Source of the DNA: Vibrio sp. 05-20-BW147
GTDB lineage: Bacteria > Pseudomonadota > Gammaproteobacteria > Enterobacterales > Vibrionaceae
Direction: 5' to 3'
Length of the DNA: 64,000 nt
Assembly: GCF_013369385.1 (NCBI RefSeq)
Contig: NZ_SZTO01000019.1
Span: forward strand, 1 to 64,000
The notes beneath the pieces were generated by a model. The model saw nothing but the letters and a program-made list of their open reading frames with translations, was not told where the DNA came from and searched no databases. The first letter of the stretch is position 1; every line of letters starts with the position of its first letter. Shown one piece after another: positions 28,875 through 37,699 of this stretch. Both the position numbers and the translations under genes were made by a program.

Positions 28875-30929
28875 TTATTGCTCCGATTTATTCGATGTTT
28901 CGATCAGTGAAAGTAAAAAAGCATACTCTTTGGCTTGTTGTGCCAATCCTTTACGCCTGTCCATGGCGTGGCCTGAATCAAAATCCGTTTGCAACAAATA
29001 AGGCCCAGTTCCCGTGCTAAGCGCCGCCAGTTTTGTCAGATACTTCGCCCCTTCCCAATAAGGCACACGCTGATCGTGCCAACCAATTTGCACCAGCATG
29101 GGCGGATAAGTGGCCGATTGAAGGTTGAGATAGGGGTCATACTCTTGCATCGCTTTTCGTTGAGTAGGCTGCTCGGGATTACCCCATTCTCCATATTGCT
29201 GCTCAGTCAGCGGTAATCGGCTGTCCGACATGCTGTTGAGCACATCGACAAAGGGCACTTTGAGCACGGCCCCTGAAAACAGTTCTGGCTTTTGGTTGAT
29301 CGCTGCCGCCACTAATGTGCCGCCAGCACTGGATCCCATTAGGTAAATGTCGCGCTGCACCGGCTCTGCTCCCTCCCCATTCAAGCTAACATGGCGAAGT
29401 GTTTGTGCGGCGGCGACAAAATCAGCGATGGCGTTGCTTTTGTTGATCCCTTTCCCAGCATCATGCCATGACGCGCCAAAGTAGCCGCCCCCTCGAACGT
29501 GCGCCACTGCGTAGATGGCGCCTTGATCAAGTAAGCTGATGGTCTGCGGCATAAAATAAGGTTTCATGGTAAAGCCGTAAGCACCGTAACCATAAAGAAT
29601 CACTGGGGAAGTTGCCGTGAGCTTGTCACGACGGTACGCCAGCGTGACTGGAACCTCTACACCAGAAGATTGAACCAAAATCTGCTCAGTATGGTACAAA
29701 TTGGCTTGGTAATTGGCGTAGCGATCTTGGGCAATCTCTTTGATGCTCAGCGAGCTCACGTCTAGCTCTCGCCATGTCGGTGGCGTGGTCATCGACATGC
29801 TACGAATGCGCACTTTGTTACTGGCGAAATCGCCATTTCTCGAAATCCAAGCCGCTTCACCAGCATGATTCAGAGGGATTTGCTTGCGTAGTTCACCGCG
29901 GTAGTTTAATACCGAAAGTAATGAATCTTGCCCCTGACTCGCGCTCACCACAACGCCTGCCGAAAACAGATAAAACTGATTCAGCGTTGTGATGTGATCA
30001 CTAAAGCGTTGCCAATCAGTCGGTGCCTGCAACGGTGCCTGATAAAGCTGAAAATCACCAGCATGGTTGCTCTGAACAAAAAGCGTTTGCTGGCTGATAT
30101 CCACATAATATTCCATTCCTTGCTCAGCTTTACGCAGAACAGCGGAGACTTCTCCAGTGCGCAAGTTGAGGATTTTTTGTTCACTGCTGTTTTCATTGTT
30201 GCTTTGCAATAGCGCGTAATTTGCATCGCTGGCGGCATAAAACGACATCAACCAATCTGCTCGCGTTTCCTGCCACAAGCTGTGCTGACGACCCGTTTCT
30301 AGCTCAATCGCCATGATGTTCGATGGACGCTGAGCCTGATCTTTCTCAATCACATAAGCGGTCAAACCATCGCGAGAGAGCAGTACTGACGTGTCCAAGT
30401 CTTGTGCAATTTCAACGATATGGCCTTGCTTTAAATCGACCAACACCGCCCGATATCGCTCACTACCTTGACGATCTTCGGTAAACAACAAGTGTGTGCG
30501 TTTTGCCGAGATGGCCCACTCACCCACTTGATAGTAAGGCGTGTTATTTTGTCGCTCGGCAAACGAGAACACCACCTCTGCTTGTTGAGTGATTGGGTCG
30601 CGGCGCATCAATTGCAAACTGCCGCCTTGGTTGGTTAGTTTCCATTCCTCTCCTTCACGATAACCCCATGGTTCTTCACCTTTCTCAGGCTGCATCGCTT
30701 GCCACTGCTTCTCCAGCATGTGTGCCAAACTCTCACTTTCAAGCAGTCTTTGTGCTGCAAGCTGATTCTGCTCTTCTAAGTAAGCACGCACTCTCGGTGA
30801 ACTGCGTGAGTCATCTCGCAGCCATTCATACTTGTCTTTAGCATCCTTATCCGTCACAGAGGAATTTTGAGCAAAACTCAACCCTGCCGGGAGCCATGCC
30901 AGCATCAAAAAAAGATGAATAAATTTCAT
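28875..30929 (-). CDS. ptrB: Exported S9-family prolyl oligopeptidase/oligopeptidase B
   Basis: This 684-residue serine peptidase has an N-terminal signal peptide (MKFIHLFLMLAWLPAGLSFA, then QNSS), a beta-propeller of about 370 residues, and an alpha/beta hydrolase domain. The nucleophile is Ser534 in GSSAGG, with HVRGGGYFGASWHDAG before it and the Asp (GWHDQRVPYWEGAKY) and His (FDSGHAMD) segments after it. Such enzymes cut short peptides, after Pro or after basic residues. The signal peptide suggests periplasmic action, whereas E. coli PtrB has none. It is the first gene of the hutR operon and lies behind Fur-box-like sites. Confidence 0.88.
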   Translation of the reverse strand: MKFIHLFLMLAWLPAGLSFAQNSSVTDKDAKDKYEWLRDDSRSSPRVRAYLEEQNQLAAQRLLESESLAHMLEKQWQAMQPEKGEEPWGYREGEEWKLTNQGGSLQLMRRDPITQQAEVVFSFAERQNNTPYYQVGEWAISAKRTHLLFTEDRQGSERYRAVLVDLKQGHIVEIAQDLDTSVLLSRDGLTAYVIEKDQAQRPSNIMAIELETGRQHSLWQETRADWLMSFYAASDANYALLQSNNENSSEQKILNLRTGEVSAVLRKAEQGMEYYVDISQQTLFVQSNHAGDFQLYQAPLQAPTDWQRFSDHITTLNQFYLFSAGVVVSASQGQDSLLSVLNYRGELRKQIPLNHAGEAAWISRNGDFASNKVRIRSMSMTTPPTWRELDVSSLSIKEIAQDRYANYQANLYHTEQILVQSSGVEVPVTLAYRRDKLTATSPVILYGYGAYGFTMKPYFMPQTISLLDQGAIYAVAHVRGGGYFGASWHDAGKGINKSNAIADFVAAAQTLRHVSLNGEGAEPVQRDIYLMGSSAGGTLVAAAINQKPELFSGAVLKVPFVDVLNSMSDSRLPLTEQQYGEWGNPEQPTQRKAMQEYDPYLNLQSATYPPMLVQIGWHDQRVPYWEGAKYLTKLAALSTGTGPYLLQTDFDSGHAMDRRKGLAQQAKEYAFLLSLIETSNKSEQ

Positions 30930-30990
30930 AGTTTTGGAAGTTACATTTATAAAGTAAATGAAAGGACGCTAGTTTGCCCTCAAATGCAAA

Positions 30991-31057
30991 TAACATCAAT
31001 TATCATTTACCACAAATTAGTGATAATGATCACAAATACAAATGAGAATGGCTATCA
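30991..31057 (-). promoter_or_regulatory. Clustered Fur-box-like sites upstream of ptrB-hutR
   Basis: Three matches to the 7-1-7 Fur consensus TGATAATNATTATCA are seen by eye: TAACATCAATTATCA (30991-31005, 10 of 14), TGATAATGATCACAA (31021-31035, 11 of 14) and TGAGAATGGCTATCA (31043-31057, 11 of 14). They lie 60-130 bp before the ptrB start. In V. cholerae a Fur-regulated promoter is reported upstream of ptrB-hutR, which agrees. Confidence 0.72.
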
Positions 31058-31213
31058 ATTTAAGTAATTACTCAAATTAATCTCGACACTAAACTCAATG
31101 ACCAGAAAGGCCAAGCGAGCTCTGTATTCTGAACAGCAGGCAAAATAGATAAGGAGAATGGGCAGTTGGGACAATAGAGCCATGGCGAACACTCACGGCT
31201 CATTTCAAGCAAG

Positions 31214-31963
31214 CTAAGAGCTGCGTAGTTTTAGCTTTGTTCCGTCAAACTTCAAATGACCAAGCAGATTCTTGGCGTTGTGCTTGCCAAGATCATCAAA
31301 CTCAACACCGTATCGAGCGTAGTGTGTCGAACGTTGTAAGTTACATACCTTCCCTTTCAGTGGTGCGAGTGTTGGGCCACCGACTTTGTTGAGAAAAATT
31401 TCGAGCGACACTTCTTCTCCCACCATAAAAATACGGCTCATTGGGGCGGTTACGAAACGGCACCCGCCTCGTGATAAATCTCGAATTTCACATTCCACTT
31501 TGGCTTCATTCACATAAGCTTTGGCGGGTAAGTTCACTTCATAACGAGTTTCTTTGCGCAACTGCGATACCAGCATAGTGCTTGGCACACTTAACACCAG
31601 CAGCGGAAATGGATCACTCAAACGATGCGTTAACTGACAGCGAAACTGTATGATGGCCCCTTCGCCACGGTGCGAGAGTGCCTTGACGTTAACCCAAAAG
31701 CCTTCTTGAAAATAGAACTTGAGATCGTCATCCGATATTTGGGGAATTTCAACCAGTATTGAGTGACCAGAGTGAGTGCCAACGAATAGACTGGTCGTCA
31801 AAAACTTGGTTCCCACTGGCGTTGCGACATTGAGTGTGATTTCGCTACCATGCTCAATCATCGCCAGTGCATCGGTGCTATTCAACGACGTTGTGCAACG
31901 CTGTGAAGCATTATCAGGCGAACTTAGTGGGCGCTTTTGGATTCTAGCCATCGGTGTATTCAT
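31214..31963 (-). CDS. PilZ domain protein (c-di-GMP binding)
   Basis: This 249-residue protein has an N-terminal YcgR-like beta domain (GTKFLTTSLFVGTHSGHSIL) and a C-terminal PilZ domain with the c-di-GMP-binding residues RKETR and DLSRGG. PilZ proteins of this layout change flagellar or surface behaviour when c-di-GMP rises. The start at 31963 is preferred for its AGGATAGG ribosome site; an ATG at 32008 would add 15 residues. It stands alone between the iron operon and a divergent acetyltransferase gene. The partner is unknown. Confidence 0.9.
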   Translation of the reverse strand: MNTPMARIQKRPLSSPDNASQRCTTSLNSTDALAMIEHGSEITLNVATPVGTKFLTTSLFVGTHSGHSILVEIPQISDDDLKFYFQEGFWVNVKALSHRGEGAIIQFRCQLTHRLSDPFPLLVLSVPSTMLVSQLRKETRYEVNLPAKAYVNEAKVECEIRDLSRGGCRFVTAPMSRIFMVGEEVSLEIFLNKVGGPTLAPLKGKVCNLQRSTHYARYGVEFDDLGKHNAKNLLGHLKFDGTKLKLRSS

Positions 31964-32136
31964 CGTACCTATCCTAGTCAGCCTCACTGGTGCGGCCGCT
32001 GTTTTCATTCTATTGAATAGCTATCTAAACTCATTCGAGCCTATTACATAAACATAGCCTATGTACTCTGTTGCCCGATTTTATTTAGAGACTGTTTTTG
32101 ATTCAATGATAAACCTATAAATTGAGGAGAAGAATT

Positions 32137-32409
32137 GTGAACCCTATCACCCATGATGCAGAAAATAACCTCTATCGCGTTCATTTACACGGCGAACACT
32201 ACGCTACCGTCCATTATCAATTGGAAGAGAACAGCATGGCGATCACCTCAACACACATTCCAGAAGCGTTAAGAGGCGCTGGCTATGGCAAAGTGATGAT
32301 GGAAGCGCTATTACCCGAGATCGCGGCAAGCGGTTACAAAGTGATTCCCGTTTGTAGCTATGTGAAACACTACTTGGATCGCCATCCGCAGTGGCAACAC
32401 TTACTTTAA
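32137..32409 (+). CDS. Small GNAT-family N-acetyltransferase (YjdJ-like)
   Basis: This 90-residue protein has the compact acetyltransferase fold of the Gcn5-related family without the first helices. The acetyl-CoA loop is IPEALRGAGYGKVMMEALL, and the final stretch VIPVCSYVKHYLDRHPQW is typical of the YjdJ/Acetyltransf_CG group. The substrate is unknown. The GTG at 32137 is chosen because a strong GAGGAGAA site stands 6 bp before it; a TTG at 32122 overlaps that site and is not credible. Confidence 0.88.
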   Translation: MNPITHDAENNLYRVHLHGEHYATVHYQLEENSMAITSTHIPEALRGAGYGKVMMEALLPEIAASGYKVIPVCSYVKHYLDRHPQWQHLL

Positions 32410-32476
32410 CTGGCTTACAGTATCCGCTGCTACAACACCAAGTTTGAAGGAAGAAGAGAAGGTGTGGGATGAGAAA

Positions 32477-32510
32477 TTTGCCTTCGACTTCCATTAAAGA
32501 CGAAGGCAAA
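32477..32510. terminator. Inverted repeat between convergent genes, possible terminator
   Basis: A 10-bp perfect stem TTTGCCTTCG with its complement and a 14-base loop lies between the acetyltransferase stop and the MCP stop. Both flanks have only short A/T runs, so termination is uncertain. Confidence 0.4.
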
Positions 32511-32542
32511 TTGAAGGTAGTGTTCGAGAGGTGTTTTACATT

Positions 32543-34171
32543 TTACAAGCGGAAGAAACTCAATTGAGCCTTTTGTTTTTCCGCCAACTGCGACAACTCG
32601 CTACTCGCGCTGGCGCTTTGGCTGATACCCGCTACGTTTTGGTTGACCAGTTCAGACATGTTGACAACGTTGCGGTTGATGTCTTGCGTCACTTGCGATT
32701 GTTCTTCTGCTGCCGTTGCCACTTGTGCGTTTGAATCGTTGATGTTCGCAACCGCTTCAGTAATACCCACCAAGGCATCGTTCGCTCGTTTAGTCAGTTC
32801 ATTGTTGCGCTCTAGCATATTCAAACTCTCTTGCATGCTGTCATTGGCTAGGCCAGATTGCAGTTGAAGCTGCTCAATGATCACTTGAATTTCTTTAGTT
32901 GAATCTTGCGTACGAGCGGCCAACATACGAACTTCGTCTGCCACTACCGCAAAACCACGGCCAGATTCACCAGCACGGGCAGCTTCAATTGCCGCATTGA
33001 GCGCCAGCAAGTTGGTTTGCTCAGAAACGCCACGAATCACTTCAATCACATCGTTGATCTGCACCGATTGCTCTTTCAAGCTCAATACCACGCGCGCGGC
33101 ATCGTTCAATGCCGATGACATCTGTTGGCTTGCTTCGGCACTCTCTTTAAAGATCGCCAAACCCGATTTGGCTAAACCGTCTGTCTCGCGAGCGGTGGCA
33201 TCCGCCGAGGTCGCGTTATCGCTAACGTTATTCGCGGTACTTGCAAGCTCGTTCACTGCTGAAGCAACTTGTTCAATTTCCGCCAACTCTTGCTGCGCAT
33301 TCGCTTCGGATTGGGTCATAACAGCGGCAAGTTCTGTTGATGCCGACGCCACTTCTTCGGAGATACGGATCAAGTGTTCAACGATACTGTGTAGCTGGCT
33401 CGCCGTGGTATTCACGTCTTTGCTGAGGTGCGCAATTTCATTGTCGCCATCGACGTCCGCACGAACCGAAAGGTTACCTTGTGAGAGTTCACGCATCACC
33501 GCTTGTAACTTGATCACCGGTGTCACAATCATGCCCGAGAGGAACCATGCCACCAATAAAGACAGCGCCAACACACCAAGAACCGTCGCTGTCGCGACAT
33601 TTTTCACATGAATATTATCAAGATTGCTCTGTTCCATACTTTCAGCGGCTTTTCGATTCACCATTTGTGACATGGTGTTTATTGCCGCCACCATCTCATC
33701 GCCCACTTTACGGTAGTCCGCGATAAAACGGTTGTATTCTGCCGCTGAGACCGTGCCTTGATCATTACGACCAAAAAACTCCACCGCATTCATTGAGTGA
33801 TCAATGTAGCTATTGATTGATTTGCGCACTTCTGTCGCTTCCGCGCGAAATTCGCCGCGTTCAATGATCTCATCCAAATCTTGATTAATTTCTCTGGCAC
33901 TTTGCTTAAGCTGCGATAAGAAGTTGTCACGACGATTAGCATCGTAAATCGCGTACACTGCGCTAATTCGCAGTGGGTAAACCGAATCATCAATTTTCGC
34001 CAAAGTATCTTTATAGAAAACCAGTGAGTTGGTGTTATGAGTAATAACATCTTGTTCAGCTTCGAGTTTGTCTTTGGTGACCCAAAGCGCCACGAGCAAA
34101 GCGAACGCGGTCAAAATAACAGGGACTAAAACCTGGGTTCTAACAGACAAGTTTTTTAACGAAAATTGCAT
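32543..34171 (-). CDS. Methyl-accepting chemotaxis protein, helical sensor (paralogue)
   Basis: This 542-residue receptor has membrane segments near residues 10-30 and 195-217, an all-helical periplasmic sensor between them, HAMP (VITPVIKL-type linker) and a signalling domain with tip GVSEQTNLLALNAAIEAARAG. Large parts of its cytoplasmic half match the MCP at 20624 almost word for word (VASASTELAAVMTQS, GESGRGFAVVADEVRMLAAR), while the sensors differ. The two are paralogues that probably sense different signals. The ATG at 34171 has GAGG before it; a TTG at 34183 is not needed. Confidence 0.94.
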   Translation of the reverse strand: MQFSLKNLSVRTQVLVPVILTAFALLVALWVTKDKLEAEQDVITHNTNSLVFYKDTLAKIDDSVYPLRISAVYAIYDANRRDNFLSQLKQSAREINQDLDEIIERGEFRAEATEVRKSINSYIDHSMNAVEFFGRNDQGTVSAAEYNRFIADYRKVGDEMVAAINTMSQMVNRKAAESMEQSNLDNIHVKNVATATVLGVLALSLLVAWFLSGMIVTPVIKLQAVMRELSQGNLSVRADVDGDNEIAHLSKDVNTTASQLHSIVEHLIRISEEVASASTELAAVMTQSEANAQQELAEIEQVASAVNELASTANNVSDNATSADATARETDGLAKSGLAIFKESAEASQQMSSALNDAARVVLSLKEQSVQINDVIEVIRGVSEQTNLLALNAAIEAARAGESGRGFAVVADEVRMLAARTQDSTKEIQVIIEQLQLQSGLANDSMQESLNMLERNNELTKRANDALVGITEAVANINDSNAQVATAAEEQSQVTQDINRNVVNMSELVNQNVAGISQSASASSELSQLAEKQKAQLSFFRL

Positions 34172-34376
34172 GTAATGCCTCAATCAAGAAGGTTCGCTTT
34201 ACGCCAAAGCCAACCATTTCAGAAAGGGCAAATTCTAGAGCGTGCTCACATTTTTGTCTATAAAAGATGCTAATAATTTCATAATGTTAGCGACATAAAG
34301 TCGACCTTAGTCAAAAAGTCGACCATATGATTAAATGTGAAAAAATATAGAAGAATATGTCTTGCAACAAACAGGG

Positions 34377-34724
34377 TTAGTTAATCGGATGTTCGTACTC
34401 GATGATCACTTGATTGCCCTCAACGTAAACATTGCGAATCACGCCATCGACAGTAACTTTGTTTTGCAGGAATATCGTTTGAGAAGTCGAAAGATCACGT
34501 CGTGATAAGGAAGGGATTACTTTGAATGGCTGGACGTGGAGCTGTTCACACAGTTGATTGATGAAACCAAGAGTAAGTGGGGTATCGCCTCGCAGATAGG
34601 AAGAAAACTCGTGATGGTTAAGCCCGAGACGGCGCGTCATTTCCATCTGCGTAATATGCATTTTGGCTTTTTGCGACATCCAAATATCGTACAGCGCGAT
34701 ACGATCCTGCTCAGTAAATTCCAT
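34377..34724 (-). CDS. Small helix-turn-helix protein
   Basis: This 115-residue protein has an N-terminal Xre/Cro-like helix-turn-helix (MHITQMEMTRRLGLNHHEFSS, residues about 22-45, with YLRGDTPLTLGFINQLCEQL) and a small C-terminal beta domain (VTVDGVIRNVYVEGNQVIIEY). This looks like a DNA-binding regulator, but no target or family name can be given. The ATG at 34724 has a GGGGAAAGG stretch before it. It is read away from the MscS gene, so both promoters lie in the 261-bp gap, where I recognise no operator. Confidence 0.78.
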   Translation of the reverse strand: MEFTEQDRIALYDIWMSQKAKMHITQMEMTRRLGLNHHEFSSYLRGDTPLTLGFINQLCEQLHVQPFKVIPSLSRRDLSTSQTIFLQNKVTVDGVIRNVYVEGNQVIIEYEHPIN

Positions 34725-34985
34725 CACCTTTCCCCAATAATCCGATCTGAGTATAAAACTCTCATGACTTAATAACGAAAGTGTTAGTTACAAGTCAAAG
34801 AACCGGTGAAATTATGCGGTAGAAACGGTACATATTGCACAAAACTCGATCCCATTCACATCCTATTGTGTCGTAAGGAGCTCATATCAATGAGTCGCAT
34901 TGGAATTTTATCGGCTCAATTTTTGCGGTGTTGACCAATTATCTGTTACCTTTCTCTTTTTAATTCAAACGATAAGTTCTGAGAT

Positions 34986-36104
34986 ATGAATGATTGGTTA
35001 ATTGAGCTGCAACAAGCACTCTTTAGTAATCACAAGGATTGGTTTGGCAGTGTGCTGTTTATTACCGGATGCAGCGCCATCGCATGGATCGTTTGGCGCG
35101 TGGTGGTATCACGCTTACATGTGCTCGCGGAAAAAACGCATCTCCACTGGGATGATCTTTTGCTGGAAGCTTTTAGAACCCCTATCAGCACTTTTATCTG
35201 GCTTTGGCCAGGAACCATCTCTCTTGGCATTATCGTCCAAAGCCAAACCGGACAAAGCTTAGCTTGGCTTGGCACCGCGAAACTCATCATGGTGATTTCG
35301 CTGCTGGTTTGGATCGTCATGCGCTTTGTTAATCACGCAGAAGAGTATCTCTTAGCAACACAAAGCTACGATGAAACCACAGTGCAAGCCGCTGCGAAGG
35401 TGGCGAGATTATTTATTCTCACCATCGGCACGCTGACCATGATGCAGGTGTTTGGCCTGAGCTTGTCTGGTTTGTTAACCTTTGGTGGTGTGGGTGGTTT
35501 GATCGTCGGTTTAGCGGCCAAAGACCTTCTTTCAAACTTCTTTGGTGGCTTGATGATCTACTTTGACCGCCCGTTTAAAGTGGGGGATTGGGTACGCTCT
35601 CCGGATCGCCAAATTGAGGGAACCGTTGAGCGCATCGGTTGGCGAATGACCATTATTCGCACTTTTGATAAACGCCCTCTGTATGTACCCAACTCGGTGT
35701 TTAGCAATATTGTGGTGGAAAACCCTTCGCGCATGCTCAATCGTCGTATTTACGAAACCATTGGTGTGCGTTATGACGATTGCAATAAGCTACCTCAAAT
35801 CATTGAGCAAGTTCGTGAGATGCTGAAACATCACCCCGATATCGATGCAAATCAGACCTTGATCGTGAACTTTAATAGCTTTGGTTCTTCGTCACTTAAC
35901 TTCTTCGTCTACACCTTCACCAAAACGGTGAACTGGGTGGAATACCATGGGGTGAAGCAAGATGTGCTACTCAAAGTGATGGAAATTATTCAGAAAAACG
36001 GTGCAGATATTGCCTTCCCGACTCAAACATTGAAGTTTGATCCAGTGCAGGCAGGATTGACTGAACCCAACAAGGGGAATCAAACCATGCAAGATGTTCA
36101 GTAA
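34986..36104 (+). CDS. MscS-family mechanosensitive channel
   Basis: This 372-residue inner-membrane protein has about five membrane segments and the MscS pore-lining helix LLTFGGVGGLIVGLAAKDLLSNFFGG written over residues near 160-187. The cytoplasmic beta domain starts DRPFKVGDWVR and contains PNSVFSNIVVENPSR, with an alpha/beta cage after it. Extra N-terminal helices resemble YnaI/YbdG rather than the short MscS. It relieves turgor on osmotic downshift. It appears to be a single-gene unit. Confidence 0.94.
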   Translation: MNDWLIELQQALFSNHKDWFGSVLFITGCSAIAWIVWRVVVSRLHVLAEKTHLHWDDLLLEAFRTPISTFIWLWPGTISLGIIVQSQTGQSLAWLGTAKLIMVISLLVWIVMRFVNHAEEYLLATQSYDETTVQAAAKVARLFILTIGTLTMMQVFGLSLSGLLTFGGVGGLIVGLAAKDLLSNFFGGLMIYFDRPFKVGDWVRSPDRQIEGTVERIGWRMTIIRTFDKRPLYVPNSVFSNIVVENPSRMLNRRIYETIGVRYDDCNKLPQIIEQVREMLKHHPDIDANQTLIVNFNSFGSSSLNFFVYTFTKTVNWVEYHGVKQDVLLKVMEIIQKNGADIAFPTQTLKFDPVQAGLTEPNKGNQTMQDVQ

Positions 36105-36139
36105 AAAAACTAACAAGCCGAGGTCATGCTCGGCTTGTT
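36104..36139 (-). terminator. Rho-independent terminator of the adhesin/T1SS operon
   Basis: An 11-bp stem AACAAGCCGAG/CTCGGCTTGTT with a 6-base loop at 36112-36139 is followed on the minus strand by AGTTTTTTTAC. It lies 8 bp past the stop of the last gene of the adhesin operon and close to the MscS stop on the other strand. Confidence 0.92.
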
Positions 36140-36147
36140 ACTCTGTG

Positions 36148-37056
36148 CTATTTGTAGCCTCCGTAGACCAATGGGGCCTCGAGTTCTAAACGTACCTTGT
36201 TTCGGTGTATCGCTTCTTCAGGCAAACTAATAAAACCGTGCTCTGCAATGGTTTCCTGCCCCTCTTCCCCTAATGTTAAGCCGACAAAATACTTCTCCGC
36301 ATCGGTGAGGTAATTGCGATTGGGTGGCAAATTAAGGTAAAGATAATAGACGTTAGACAATGGATAGCGACCAGACAAAATCGTTTCTTTGTTGAGGTCA
36401 AAACGTTCGCCACTGCGGTTGATGATATCAAGGCGGCGTACACCACTTTCAAGCTCTGCATAAACGGTATATCCCATCAGGTTCTTGTCATCGGCGATGG
36501 CCTCGATAAGTTGCTCACGCTCAGGATAATACTGGGTAAGCGAGCTTTGAGGCGATTCACACTCCACCAGCTTCGCAAAGTTCAGATGCTTAGCCAGTTC
36601 GTTTTCCACCGCCACAGGTTTGATGGTTTGATACTCTTCACCAAGAACCTTATTCCACTGCATTAGCTCTGGTTGATCATGGCAACCGAAGATCAGCTCC
36701 AACTCGTCGATGGTTACCCCACCAATCGGATTCTCCTCATTTACCAAGATGGTAATGACGTCTGAAGTGAAAAACAGTTCAGTCGGGCGATAACCATACT
36801 TGTGTTCAAACAAGGCGATTTCACTGTCGAGCCATTTACGTGAGCTGATACCCAGACGCGCTTGGTTGTCGATCATGGCGCCTTGCACATCCGCACTTTT
36901 TCGCGCAGTGATATCGAGTTCTGCCGATTGGATTAAATCGTTAGCAACCGCCATCAATTCTTGCTCAACCAAAATACGTGAACTTTCCTCAGCCCAAACT
37001 CCCGCACTCAACGACAACCCAGCCAATGTGGCAATACAAACATTGATTAATTTCAT
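36148..37056 (-). CDS. PstS-like periplasmic substrate-binding protein, last gene of adhesin operon
   Basis: This 302-residue protein has a signal peptide (MKLINVCIATLAGLSLSAGVWA, then EESS) and a PBP-like fold: ARLGISSRKW and SDVITILVNEENPIGGVTIDELELIF resemble phosphate-binding proteins, as does the ending VGLTLGEEGQETIAEHGFISL. The TxxxGT loop that binds phosphate in PstS is not seen, so the ligand may differ. ATG 37056 has AAGGGAG before it. It starts 27 bp after the OmpA-like gene. A role in the adhesin system is implied only by the operon. Confidence 0.8.
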   Translation of the reverse strand: MKLINVCIATLAGLSLSAGVWAEESSRILVEQELMAVANDLIQSAELDITARKSADVQGAMIDNQARLGISSRKWLDSEIALFEHKYGYRPTELFFTSDVITILVNEENPIGGVTIDELELIFGCHDQPELMQWNKVLGEEYQTIKPVAVENELAKHLNFAKLVECESPQSSLTQYYPEREQLIEAIADDKNLMGYTVYAELESGVRRLDIINRSGERFDLNKETILSGRYPLSNVYYLYLNLPPNRNYLTDAEKYFVGLTLGEEGQETIAEHGFISLPEEAIHRNKVRLELEAPLVYGGYK

Positions 37057-37083
37057 TTTTGCTCCCTTCATGATTGCCACCCG

Positions 37084-37698
37084 TTATTGACGAACAGTGC
37101 GTTTGAGATTGGACGATTCTTGCTCTGAGGTATAAATCGTCCATTTCGCTTCGGTTTTCATATCTGGCTGGGTGATCACCGCGATGGTACGGCGTTTGCG
37201 GTCTTTGAGTTTCTCCGTCAACGCGGTCACTTGGGTAAATTCCTGCTCAGAAATACGCTCTGGTGCAATGCCGTTTTCGATTAATGCCTCTTTTAACACC
37301 GAGGTGCGCTTTTTCGCCAACACTTGGTTGTACTCGTCGCTGCCTTCAGGGCTGGTGTCGCCGACCAGAATGACTTTTGCTTCTGTGCCTTGATTTAAAA
37401 TTGCCAGCAACTCATCAAACTCGCTCGATTGATCGAGACGAATATGGGCATCGTCAAAATTGAAGTAAACGGTTTTGATATCCACTTTTTGATAAATCGT
37501 CCAGCGAGTACAGCCTTTGCTGTCAACTTCAGTGCCCAATGGTGTGTCTGCACAAATGTCACGCTGGTTAATCACGCCATCTTTATCGCTGTCGCGCAGA
37601 TCATCGATTTGATGACGAGTCATGGTGGTGTCTGGCATTTGCGCACAAGCCGTAAGCAACATAGGCAACACTGCGCAGGCTAATAAATTCCGTCTCAT
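37084..37698 (-). CDS. OmpA-family lipoprotein in the adhesin operon
   Basis: This 204-residue protein has lipobox LTAC (Cys18), a calcium-type thrombospondin-3 motif (DSDKDGVINQRDICADTPLG), and an OmpA C-terminal domain (VYFNFDDAHIRLDQ, KRTSVLKEALIENGIAPERI) that binds peptidoglycan. It would tether the outer membrane near the secretion channel to the wall. It is 1 bp from the TolC-like gene. Such a protein is not a core type I secretion part, so it is probably an accessory of this adhesin system. Confidence 0.87.
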   Translation of the reverse strand: MRRNLLACAVLPMLLTACAQMPDTTMTRHQIDDLRDSDKDGVINQRDICADTPLGTEVDSKGCTRWTIYQKVDIKTVYFNFDDAHIRLDQSSEFDELLAILNQGTEAKVILVGDTSPEGSDEYNQVLAKKRTSVLKEALIENGIAPERISEQEFTQVTALTEKLKDRKRRTIAVITQPDMKTEAKWTIYTSEQESSNLKRTVRQ

Positions 37699-37699
37699 A

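Noticed and set aside
36148..37056. A second phosphate transporter starting with the PstS-like gene
   Set aside because: No permease or ATPase gene accompanies it, and it is the last gene of the adhesin operon.
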